From: Paludibacter sp.
GTDB taxonomy: Bacteria > Bacteroidota > Bacteroidia > Bacteroidales > Paludibacteraceae
Direction of reading: 5' to 3'
NCBI GenBank assembly: GCA_028703105.1
Contig: JAQVNN010000014.1
Coordinates: forward strand, 1-39,207
DNA length: 39,207 nucleotides
Of the stretch, positions 9,610 through 17,823 are shown piece by piece. Below the pieces are notes generated by a model. That model was not told the DNA's origin, made no database searches, and saw only the letters and a program-made list of their open reading frames with translations. Made by a program: the position numbers and the translations under genes. The first letter of the stretch is position 1; every line of letters starts with the position of its first letter.

Positions 9610-11355
9610 TTATTTGTTGCTTATTTTTTCTAATGCCTCTTTGTAGGAATTCATTATTATAAAATCAGTACTTAAGTTTCTGTTCAAAACAGTTTTTCTT
9701 TTATCAATACTTGTAGATCTTTTTATAAAAAGCACGCCATCCATTCTTGATTTTGGAATAATATATCTAAATTGATCTGTAAGGTTCTTATTTCCTACGA
9801 ATCTTAATTTTAGCACATCTGAGCAATCTATTTTGCTCATTGATAAATAAATGGAGTCTGTATTTAGCGTGTTTAATATATATTCCAAGCTTCCTACAGG
9901 AGCTGAACTTAGTATAGAAATCCCAAATTCTGAATTAGATTTTGCAAGCATTGCAGAACCTTGATAGGTAGTCAATGCAATAAACGAATAATCATCTTTA
10001 TACTTGTTCTTCATATAATATCCTAAAGAAAAAGAATCCATAACAGACAAGTCTTGTCCATTTAAATAGTTTAAATGTCCAAAATGTCCAAAGAGAGTAG
10101 CCGTTTCATTTTTTTTGAGAAAATTGTCAATAATAAATGACATAATTTCATTCATAACGTTATCCCTATTAATAAAACGATAGTAGGTACTAGAATCCTG
10201 CTGTGTAATCTTTAGACAATGAAGCATTAACTTTAATTCTTCTTCATTCAATACACTTGCTAAATTAGGATTCTCGTCGAACATAAAAATAATCTTATCA
10301 AAAGACACTTTAGTATCTATTAATAACTTGCAAATGACATCAAGTTCCTTAATGTGCTTATTCATATTAAGGTTGTAGAAAAAATTAAACAAGTCTATCC
10401 TGCTCTTTAATTGTACGTGATTAACATCAAACCCCCAAACGGAGATTTTCTCATTGCAAGTCGAATTATATTCTTTTAGCCACTGCATAAAGGATAACAA
10501 AGAGTCAGAATATAGGTAGCCATCAAAATACGCTGAAATATCCGCTAATTTGAAATTTACATCATTTTTTACGAACCGATTGATATAGAAAGAGTATTCT
10601 AATGGAATTTCAAGTAAAATAAACTTACATTGATGTTTTAAGATACGTTCTTTAAAAATTGCAAAAGCAATATCATTCATCGTTTTTGTTCCATGCACAG
10701 TTTCACCAAGTGCTAGTATTTTCTGCCCCCAAAAGGGAAGATTATTGTAATTTATATTATTCCAATGAACTAAGTCGTTTATCCGCAAATTAACATTTTC
10801 TTTTTTATCAATTTGTGTTGAGTTATCTATAACCTCTTTTCCATTAATAAAAACTTCGAAATCAGAAATCCATATTTTTGCATTATTTTGATTAAGACTC
10901 TTAGCTTCAATTGATATGTTTAACAAATATGTTTCTTTTGTATTGATAGTTTGTATAGATTTCTTCCAATCTTTTGTTGTATTTAATTGAATTGTATCAA
11001 TGAAATTTATGTTTTCACATTTACCAATGGAAGTTATTATTAAGGAGAGATTTTTACAGTTCTCTGTTTTATATTTAATTCTTGTCTCAATAACAGAAGA
11101 AGTGGTGTCCTTTTCATAAACTGGCAATAACGAGCCTATGACTCCTTTTTTTTCTTCCATTGTTTCTAAAAAGAGAGCCTTTGGAGCAATGGTGCTGTCA
11201 ATAAGAGTGTTTTGAAAAAAGTATACGGGATTATTGACCCATTTATATCTTAAAATACTTTTACTATTGGAATCAGCTTTTAAGATGCATTGAAGAAAAA
11301 ACAACACAAAAAATAAAAGTAATAAATATGATCTTATTTTCACAGAATAACTCAT
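9610..11355 (-). CDS. Secreted erythromycin-esterase-like protein with N-terminal beta-rich domain (paralogue 2)
   Basis: LALGETVHGTKTMNDIA, LLEIPLEYSFYINR, WGFDVNHVQ, NRDNVMNEIMSFII, TLFGHFGHLNYL; close homologue of 12381..14123. Confidence 0.82.
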   Translation of the reverse strand: MSYSVKIRSYLLLLFFVLFFLQCILKADSNSKSILRYKWVNNPVYFFQNTLIDSTIAPKALFLETMEEKKGVIGSLLPVYEKDTTSSVIETRIKYKTENCKNLSLIITSIGKCENINFIDTIQLNTTKDWKKSIQTINTKETYLLNISIEAKSLNQNNAKIWISDFEVFINGKEVIDNSTQIDKKENVNLRINDLVHWNNINYNNLPFWGQKILALGETVHGTKTMNDIAFAIFKERILKHQCKFILLEIPLEYSFYINRFVKNDVNFKLADISAYFDGYLYSDSLLSFMQWLKEYNSTCNEKISVWGFDVNHVQLKSRIDLFNFFYNLNMNKHIKELDVICKLLIDTKVSFDKIIFMFDENPNLASVLNEEELKLMLHCLKITQQDSSTYYRFINRDNVMNEIMSFIIDNFLKKNETATLFGHFGHLNYLNGQDLSVMDSFSLGYYMKNKYKDDYSFIALTTYQGSAMLAKSNSEFGISILSSAPVGSLEYILNTLNTDSIYLSMSKIDCSDVLKLRFVGNKNLTDQFRYIIPKSRMDGVLFIKRSTSIDKRKTVLNRNLSTDFIIMNSYKEALEKISNK

Positions 11356-11392
11356 ATAATGATAAAATAGTTATGTAAGCTTCCCCGAGAGT

Positions 11393-12184
11393 TGACTGAT
11401 CTTCTCCCATTAACTGGACAACGCTAAATTAGAGTTTTCCTTATAATTTAACATTTCATATTCTGCCTGTTCGGGCGTTAATCCTTGCAAAGAACTATGA
11501 AGCCGGAAGGCATTATAATCTCTACGCCTGGACGCAATTTTTAACCTTGCGTCATGCAAAGATAAAAACCAATTTGTATTTAAACACTCATCACGAAAAC
11601 TTCCGTTAAAAGATTCTATGAAGGGATTGTCTGCTGGTTTGCCTCGTCTTGAAAAATCCAATGTGACTTTTCTCTCATAAGCCCATTTATCCAACTTTTT
11701 TGAAACAAACTCAGGTCCGTTGTCAACCATAATTCTTTCTAGTTTTATTCCGTAATGTTCATAAAGACTTTCAAGGGTGTTTACAACATCACATCCCTTT
11801 AATGATTGACCAATTCTATGGACAAACACCGTCCGTCTGCTGTAATTGTCAATAATTGTCAGCGCCCTGAATCTTTGACCATTATACAACTGATCTGACA
11901 CAAAATCCATACTCAAACACTGATTTATCTGATTTGCCTGCGCATATTTTTCTCTATGTTGTTCCGATCTCCAGCGTCTATGGCGTTTGGACCGTAAGTT
12001 TAACCCTTCCTGTCTATATAACCTGTATATCCGCTTATGATTATCTTTAAACCCCTCTCGTCGAAGCAATGTGAATATCCGCCAGAATCCATATCGCACA
12101 CGAGTCAATGCTATTTCATTCATCCTCATTCGAATGTGTTGTTCATCTCTATATTTGGGCTTATAATACCAAACTGACTTGCTA
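11393..12184 (-). mobile_element. Truncated IS3-family element (OrfB C-terminal part plus one end)
   Basis: OrfB reading frame fused abruptly to precursor-fossil sequence at ~12180; presumed end tgactgatcttctcccattaactggacaac at 11393; OrfA and the other end are absent. Confidence 0.7.
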
Positions 12185-12189
12185 AGCAT
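11410..12189 (-). CDS. IS3-family transposase OrfB (rve integrase core), N-terminally truncated
   Basis: NQCLSMDFVSDQLYNGQRFRALTIIDNYSRR...MVDNGPEFVSKKLDKWA...PFIESFNGSFRDECLN...FRLHSSLQGLTPEQ: DDE integrase core. First codons (MLSK) come from fossil precursor DNA. Confidence 0.85.
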   Translation of the reverse strand: MLSKSVWYYKPKYRDEQHIRMRMNEIALTRVRYGFWRIFTLLRREGFKDNHKRIYRLYRQEGLNLRSKRHRRWRSEQHREKYAQANQINQCLSMDFVSDQLYNGQRFRALTIIDNYSRRTVFVHRIGQSLKGCDVVNTLESLYEHYGIKLERIMVDNGPEFVSKKLDKWAYERKVTLDFSRRGKPADNPFIESFNGSFRDECLNTNWFLSLHDARLKIASRRRDYNAFRLHSSLQGLTPEQAEYEMLNYKENSNLALSS

Positions 12190-12326
12190 ACTGTCAAACT
12201 CTGTCGCTGTATAGGGGTCTGCAGAGGTTCAGCTTCCTCCACCAATAAATGATGTTTGGAAATTTTTTTCAATTCCGGCAATGTTTTTGCCAGTTCGTCT
12301 AAACTTTTTCTTGTTAATTTTCTCAT
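12179..12326 (-). pseudogene. Fossil GG-leader precursor gene (frameshifted in the leader, truncated by IS remnant)
   Basis: DNA nearly identical to the 5' end of 14206..14766 (MRKLTRKSLDELAKTLP...), with one base missing at ~12275 (aattccggc vs aattaccggc) and homology ending at ttgctaagcat. Confidence 0.85.
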
Positions 12327-12380
12327 CGTTGTCGAATTTTAAATTGTTTGTATTCAATATTATGTTGAAAGAATTTTATA

Positions 12381-14123
12381 TTAATAGGATTGGTTGTTAC
12401 TTATTTTTTCTAAAGCCTCTTTGTAAGAATTCATTATTGTTACATTTATATTTAAATCGGATTTTAAAATATTATCTTTTTTCTTAATGGGATATACTTG
12501 TTTTATAAAAAGGACTCCATCCATTCTTGCTTTGGGTATCATAAAACTGAACTGATCCTCAACATCTCTATTTCCTATATATCGGGTTTTAAATATATCG
12601 ACACAATTCATTTTCTCTGTGGATAAAAAAGAAATATTTGCATTCAGCATGTTCATTAAATACTCCAAACTGCCTTGTGGAGATGATTGCAAGTGTTCGA
12701 CTTTTAGAAGAGAATTTGAAGTGGAGGATAAAAAACTCCCCTCTTCTGTAAGTAAGGCAATACAAGTATAATCGTGATTATATTTGTTTTTCAAGTAGTA
12801 TCCCAATGTAGACCACTCTTTATCGTCTATCCTTTCGATGAGACCTTGATAAGCTGCATGACCGAAATGACAAAACATGGTGACTGTTTCATCCCGACCA
12901 AGCAAATTATTTATAATAAATTCTGTATTTTCATACATCGTTTTATCTCTATTTAGGAAATTAGCATAAGTGTCAGATTTGTGATTTAACAACACTAGGC
13001 AATTTCTAATCAATTTAGTTTCATCTCTCGTTAGTACATTCCTAAAACCTTCGTTGGTCTCAAATATATCAATAACTTCTTCCAACGATGGTTTGGTTGT
13101 GACTAATAATTTACATAATCTTTTTAATTCTTGATTGTTTTTCGTTACATTAATGGTATAAAAGAAATTGAACAATTCTAATTTACTTTGTAATTGGATA
13201 GAATTAATATCAATTCCCCAAAAAAAGACTTTCTTTTCCGAGTGTAAATTGTATTCTTTCATCCACTCAATTAATGATAAAAAAGAGTCCGAGTATAATG
13301 ATCGATCAAAATAATCAGAAATGTTATTTAATTTAAAATTTGAGTCTCCATTAATATACCGATTGATATAGAACGAAAACTCTAATGGTATCTCCATCAA
13401 AACAAATTTACAGTTTTGATGAATAATCCGATATTTGATTATTTCGATTGCGATATCATTAAAAGTCTCTGTGCCATGAATGCTTTCTCCGATAGCGAGT
13501 ATTTTTTTATCCGAAAAAGGAAGATTATTTAACTCTTTGTCACTATAAGAAGTGATGACTTCTTTTTTCAGCGATACATCTATACCGTTTTTCGTTGTTT
13601 TAAGTTTACTGATGCCCTTACCATCAATAAGAATATCGAGTGTATTTACCCAAATTTTCGCATTATGCAACTTATCACCACTTGCTTCAATAGATAATTT
13701 CAAAAATAATGTTTCTTTCAAATGTACTGATTGCTCAACTGATGTCCATTCCTCATTTAATGAAAGGCCAAGTGTATCAATCGAAATTATTTTTTCACAT
13801 TCGCCAATGCCAATTAGTTTCAGATATAATTCGCTGCAGTCTTGCGTTTTGTAGTTGATTTTTATAGAAATTTCGGATTGAGTGTTGCCTTTTTGATCGA
13901 TTGGTGTAGTGAGACTCAAAACTCCTTTTTTATCACGAGCTGTTTCTAATAATATGGAATATGGAGTAGTTGTACTGTCTATTTTTGAATTGTAATAAAA
14001 ATCATTTCGACTCATAATCCAATTAAAATTCAGTAATTCACCACTTACCTGCTCTGCAAAAGGATAGCACTGTATTTGTATTAACAATAAAAAAAACAGC
14101 AAGAGTTTAAAGAAAGTTTTCAT
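12381..14123 (-). CDS. Secreted erythromycin-esterase-like protein with N-terminal beta-rich domain (paralogue 1)
   Basis: LAIGESIHGTETFNDIA, LMEIPLEFSFYINRYI, WGIDINSIQ, NRDKTMYENTEFII, TMFCHFGHAAY; C-terminus IMNSYKEALEKISN shared with paralogue 2. Confidence 0.82.
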   Translation of the reverse strand: MKTFFKLLLFFLLLIQIQCYPFAEQVSGELLNFNWIMSRNDFYYNSKIDSTTTPYSILLETARDKKGVLSLTTPIDQKGNTQSEISIKINYKTQDCSELYLKLIGIGECEKIISIDTLGLSLNEEWTSVEQSVHLKETLFLKLSIEASGDKLHNAKIWVNTLDILIDGKGISKLKTTKNGIDVSLKKEVITSYSDKELNNLPFSDKKILAIGESIHGTETFNDIAIEIIKYRIIHQNCKFVLMEIPLEFSFYINRYINGDSNFKLNNISDYFDRSLYSDSFLSLIEWMKEYNLHSEKKVFFWGIDINSIQLQSKLELFNFFYTINVTKNNQELKRLCKLLVTTKPSLEEVIDIFETNEGFRNVLTRDETKLIRNCLVLLNHKSDTYANFLNRDKTMYENTEFIINNLLGRDETVTMFCHFGHAAYQGLIERIDDKEWSTLGYYLKNKYNHDYTCIALLTEEGSFLSSTSNSLLKVEHLQSSPQGSLEYLMNMLNANISFLSTEKMNCVDIFKTRYIGNRDVEDQFSFMIPKARMDGVLFIKQVYPIKKKDNILKSDLNINVTIMNSYKEALEKISNNQSY

Positions 14124-14164
14124 CTTAATCGTGATTTCATTTCAGCTAAATCAATCTAATGGAA

Positions 14165-14195
14165 AATAATCTCATAAAATTTTTATGAGATTATT
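14165..14195 (-). terminator. Hairpin/terminator-like element directly downstream of GG-leader cargo 2
   Basis: Perfect 15+1+15 inverted repeat aataatctcataaaa t ttttatgagattatt starting 11 nt after the stop codon; moderate T-rich tail on the minus strand. Confidence 0.65.
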
Positions 14196-14205
14196 CAGAA
14201 GAAAC

Positions 14206-14766
14206 TCAATTCCAATTTCCATATGGGATATTTATTGTTCTTGAAGTTATTAAATCTCCAGTATTCGCATCATAAATTGTGTATGTCATAGCGTCTTGCC
14301 TTAGCAAATCAGTCCTTACCATTGTGAATGAGTCAGAATTCGTGTAGCCCTTATCTAATAAGTCTGCTTGTATGTCTCGCATCATATTTTCATGTCGAGT
14401 AGTGTATTGATCCGTCATCTGAGATACTCCAGGTATAAAGCTCATTACGGTACTAGCCCAAATATCTAATTCGGCAACAGATTGACTAAGAATAAAATCA
14501 GATAAATTCATAAAATATTGTTGAGATGTTTGTCCTGGGTAAGTTGAATTTCCATAAGCATATACTTCATTAGCTACATAGCCCATTCCTTCTACATAAC
14601 CACCATTCCAATTATTATTGCTAAGCATACTGTCAAACTCTGCCGCTGTATAGGGGTCTGCAGAGGTTCCGCTTCCTCCACCAATAAATGATGTTTGGAA
14701 ATTTTTTTCAATTACCGGCAATGTTTTTGCCAGTTCGTCTAAACTTTTTCTTGTTAACTTTCTCAT
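14206..14766 (-). CDS. Double-glycine-leader secreted protein (cargo 2, 186 aa; ~156 aa after GG), no cysteines
   Basis: Leader MRKLTRKSLDELAKTLPVIEKNFQTSFIGG followed by GSGTSADPYTAAEFDSML; PCAT encoded in the same island. Confidence 0.8.
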   Translation of the reverse strand: MRKLTRKSLDELAKTLPVIEKNFQTSFIGGGSGTSADPYTAAEFDSMLSNNNWNGGYVEGMGYVANEVYAYGNSTYPGQTSQQYFMNLSDFILSQSVAELDIWASTVMSFIPGVSQMTDQYTTRHENMMRDIQADLLDKGYTNSDSFTMVRTDLLRQDAMTYTIYDANTGDLITSRTINIPYGNWN

Positions 14767-14798
14767 TGTTGTTGAATTTTAAGTTGTTATTAAATTTG

Positions 14799-15647
14799 TT
14801 ATAGGTTCAGCTTCTTTTCATTCTTTGAAAATAAATTTCGAAACAAAGCCGAGATTTCATATTTAGTAAATAATTGTTTTTCTTGTAAATTACATAGGTT
14901 GTTGTACATAGCAGACAATTCCGGATATTCTCGTTCATTTTGCCCAATCAAATACTCTATAATCTCCTTTATTATTAGTTCGGTCGTTTTTTTTTGCTCA
15001 TCTCTATACTTGTTACTGACTTGGCTATCTGAAATTCTATAATAAAGCAAAGGCTGGTTTTCAACATAGAATTGCCCACCTGATTTTGCAATCTCTGACC
15101 AGAGTTTATAATCCTCAGCGTAAGAGTAGTTTTCATATTTCAATGATTTTTTTCTTAAGAAATCTGCTCTTAACATAGTTGTTGGATGGAATAAAAAATT
15201 GTCTTGAATAAGTTTCAAAATAGGTTTCTCAACCAAACCGCTCACAGAGCCGCATAAGTTGTTGGTCTGTGAGCCTGTTCCGAAAGTATTTGCCCAAGTT
15301 CCGCAAACGGTTACATCCAAATACTCTTGCATAACAGCCTGTTGTATTTTAAGCCTGTCAATATGCATTATGTCATCGGCATCCATGCGTGCGATGTATT
15401 TTCCGTTTGCATTATATATTCCTATATTTAAAGACCCAATAAAGTCGTGTTTATTTTGAATTAATCTAATGCGCTCATCTGAAAATGATTGAATTATGGA
15501 GTATGTGTTATCGGTAGAACCATCATCTACAATAATAAACTCAAAATCATCAAATGATTGCGCTAAAACGCTTTCTATTGCTTCGCTCACATATTTTTCC
15601 GAATTGTTAACGGGCATTACTACAGATATTTCACTCATTGCATCCAT
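14799..15647 (-). CDS. GT2 family glycosyltransferase
   Basis: ISVVMPVNNSEKYVSEAIESVLAQSFDDFEFIIVDDGSTDNT...ARMDADDIMHIDRL...SYAEDYKLWSEI. Confidence 0.92.
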   Translation of the reverse strand: MDAMSEISVVMPVNNSEKYVSEAIESVLAQSFDDFEFIIVDDGSTDNTYSIIQSFSDERIRLIQNKHDFIGSLNIGIYNANGKYIARMDADDIMHIDRLKIQQAVMQEYLDVTVCGTWANTFGTGSQTNNLCGSVSGLVEKPILKLIQDNFLFHPTTMLRADFLRKKSLKYENYSYAEDYKLWSEIAKSGGQFYVENQPLLYYRISDSQVSNKYRDEQKKTTELIIKEIIEYLIGQNEREYPELSAMYNNLCNLQEKQLFTKYEISALFRNLFSKNEKKLNL

Positions 15648-15660
15648 TTCTAAATGATTA

Positions 15661-16632
15661 TTAAAGTAGTATAGCTCTCTTGTTAATAGAGTAAATAAGA
15701 TAACGAACTAAGCCGTATTGATATCCATAATGCAGATGATTAGGGCGAACAGAACTTTTTATTTTCTCGAAATTTTCCCCCCAAAAATCAATACCCATAA
15801 GGCGATAATCTCCGTAACTCGTATTGATATTTTCAATTATTTTTGTCAAATTTATTTTTTGCTCAAGGGATAGCAGGTTCGGATGAATGTCTTTTAAACC
15901 GTAGCTTATATTGCTATTTATCACATCTCTATATTGAGTAACATTATTCTGCTTCATAATATTGCAGAGATAATACCCTGTTGAAAGCGAACTTGCAATT
16001 CTTCCACTGCGATAAAGTTCTGCATAACTATTCATCAGATAGTCTGAAAAGTTCGCGTATTCTGCAAAATCTATCAATTTGAGATATGTTTCGTATGTTT
16101 TTAGCACGTCTGCTTTTCTATTGATATAATACATATTTTTCCAATCAAAGAATTGAAGAGATAGATAAAGTTCAGTACCTTGAAATATTTTTTCAATAAT
16201 CTGATTTACCCGGATATCTTCATAATGAACGCTTTTTAAAACAGATAGAAAATAGATAGCTTTTAAAGATATCAACAATTTATCAGGATGTTTGTCTATG
16301 CTATCAAAATCATAGATGATCTTTTCACAATGCTCTTTGAACACTTCTTCAAAGTCGGCGTCGATGAACTTGTTTATTATTAGATAAATAAGGGTATATC
16401 CGACTCCGGAAAGCCCATTTTCAAAACTATAATCATTCGTAGGTCTTACTAAGCATTCTTGAAACAAATCAAAAGCCTTATCCTCAATTTTCTCATCATG
16501 CAAAAAACGTGCTGCCTCAAATAGAGCCAAAGACATTCCTGCTTTCCCGTTGTAAAGTCCCGAAGAGTTTACGGAACAGGCGTTGAGAAGAATGCAGTCA
16601 ACAAGTTTTCTTATGGTTATTTCGTTAATCAT
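15661..16632 (-). CDS. LanC-like protein (lanthionine-cyclase-like fold, no evident Zn ligands), copy 2
   Basis: True start MINEITIRKLVDCILL; SGLYNGKAGMSLALFEAARF and FENGLSGVGYTLIYLI resemble LanC-type GxxxG repeats; no WCxG/CHG. The ORF-track extension to 16680 is a TolC-tail fossil read in another frame. Confidence 0.65.
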   Translation of the reverse strand: MINEITIRKLVDCILLNACSVNSSGLYNGKAGMSLALFEAARFLHDEKIEDKAFDLFQECLVRPTNDYSFENGLSGVGYTLIYLIINKFIDADFEEVFKEHCEKIIYDFDSIDKHPDKLLISLKAIYFLSVLKSVHYEDIRVNQIIEKIFQGTELYLSLQFFDWKNMYYINRKADVLKTYETYLKLIDFAEYANFSDYLMNSYAELYRSGRIASSLSTGYYLCNIMKQNNVTQYRDVINSNISYGLKDIHPNLLSLEQKINLTKIIENINTSYGDYRLMGIDFWGENFEKIKSSVRPNHLHYGYQYGLVRYLIYSINKRAILL

Positions 16633-16636
16633 TTTT

Positions 16637-16680
16637 TTACACCAATACATCTTCCAATTCCACATTTTGTTTAAAATCAT
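16637..16680 (-). pseudogene. Fossil 3' end of the TolC-like gene (DFKQNVELEDVLV*)
   Basis: Out-of-frame translation matches the end of 22806..24275 (DFKQNVELEEVLV*); DNA block including the following LanC start matches 22666..22850 with about 4 mismatches. Confidence 0.85.
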
Positions 16681-17390
16681 AACAGTTCCCAGAACTCATC
16701 AATTGTTAGAAAGTCAAGAGACGAAAACCTTCTTTTACGATTGTACCAGGATTCAATATATTCAAAAACATACAAACTCATTTCTTCTTTGGATTTAAGT
16801 TTAGCACCATAAACCAGTTCAGATTTGAGTGTTTTAAAAAAGCTCTCAGCCACGGCATTATCCCAACAATTACCTTTACGGCTCATGCTTTGGCAAGCTT
16901 TCAAAGATTCCAGTACATTGACCGTTTGTTTGCTGGCATATTGAACACCCCTATCCGAATGAAAAATCACGCCTTGAATGAAGGGTCTATTCCTGTTTGC
17001 CATTCTGATAGCTGGTATTACAGTGCTCGATGCACTCAAGGGGTCACTCATAGACCAACCGATTATTTTGCGATCAAAAAGATTCAACACAACTGTCAGA
17101 TAAAGAAATCCATCCAAACAAGGGATGTAAGTGATATCCGAAACACAGGCCTGAACCGGCTCTTCTCTGTAAAAATCCCGATTCAATATGTTGGGTGCAA
17201 CCCGATAGTTGTGCGACGAATCATAGGCCTTCTTAATCTTCTCGTCAAGTTCCATGTAAACTCGTTTGCGTTTACCAACCGGGACTTTAAGCCATCGGGA
17301 ATAAGAGCCTCGCGATATTTTCAATACATTACACATCACCTCAATCGCCCATCGTTTCGAGTGGTAGTCTCGAATAAACCCGAAGATCAA
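16677..17390 (-). CDS. IS3-family transposase OrfB
   Basis: VQACVSDITYIPCLDGFLYLTVVLNLFDRKIIGWSM...FHSDRGVQYAS...MSRKGNCWDNAVAESFFKTLKSE: IS150-type DDE core. Stop codon is supplied by flanking DNA. Confidence 0.9.
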   Translation of the reverse strand: MIFGFIRDYHSKRWAIEVMCNVLKISRGSYSRWLKVPVGKRKRVYMELDEKIKKAYDSSHNYRVAPNILNRDFYREEPVQACVSDITYIPCLDGFLYLTVVLNLFDRKIIGWSMSDPLSASSTVIPAIRMANRNRPFIQGVIFHSDRGVQYASKQTVNVLESLKACQSMSRKGNCWDNAVAESFFKTLKSELVYGAKLKSKEEMSLYVFEYIESWYNRKRRFSSLDFLTIDEFWELL

Positions 17391-17732
17391 CGACCGCTCT
17401 TGGAGATGATGCTCAATCCTTTTTTTAATATCTCAAGCTCAATCTCTGAATCGTTAAGTCGTTTTTCCAATTCCTTTATTCTTTTGGGCATCTTCACTCA
17501 GCGATTGTACACCTTTACCGGGGAAACGCGCTTCGCCCTTCTGCTGGTATTCCTTTCGCCAACGATATAACAACAAGGGATCAACTCCCAATTCTTGTGC
17601 GAGTTCTGAAACGTTTTTTCGTTCTAAACTCAGTTTAACAGCATTTTCCTTAAATGTCTTGTCGTAATGTGTTCTTTGTTTTCTCATAATTCACAAAATT
17701 AAGAAATTCTTTTACTTAACTTTGTGTCTCAG
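16681..17732 (-). mobile_element. IS3-family (IS150-like) element, degraded: OrfA frameshift and one end missing
   Basis: OrfA/OrfB pair with AAAAAAAGG slippery stretch; left end near tgagacacaaagttaag (~17732); no matching inverted repeat at the TolC-fossil junction. Confidence 0.75.
17454..17687 (-). pseudogene. IS3-family transposase OrfA (HTH), frameshifted
   Basis: RTHYDKTFKENAVKLSLERKNVSELAQELGVDPLLLYRWRKEYQ; frame breaks at CAAAAGAATAAAGG, whereas the expected continuation QRIKELEKRLNDSEIELEILKKGLSIISKSGR lies in the adjacent frame. Confidence 0.8.
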
Positions 17733-17814
17733 CAAATATAGCAACTCCAAACACACGGTCACAAGAAGTCATGACAATGAACGCTATAGCTGTAAACATA
17801 AAGAATTTTTTCAT
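17716..17814 (-). pseudogene. 5' fragment of a small lipoprotein-like ORF cut by the IS end
   Basis: MKKFFMFTAIAFIVMTSCDRVFGVAIFA then IS sequence; starts 10 nt after the hydrolase stop codon. Confidence 0.45.
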
Positions 17815-17823
17815 ATTGAGAAT

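Noticed and set aside
12126-12326. ORF-track 66-aa protein as a genuine small gene
   Set aside because: It is the leader fossil read through a 1-bp deletion into the IS remnant.
7777-14123. Annotating the Ere-like genes as macrolide resistance genes
   Set aside because: Motif-level family match only; they are secreted, multi-copy and linked to GG-leader cargos, and the substrate is unknown.
16633-16680. ORF-track N-terminal extension MILNKMWNWKMYWCKK of the LanC-like proteins (also 22802..22849)
   Set aside because: This is the TolC 3' end read in another frame; the LanC start is MINEITIRK just after the TolC stop.
16890-17570. Plus-strand 226-aa ORF
   Set aside because: Antisense to the IS3-family transposase genes; no coding features of its own.
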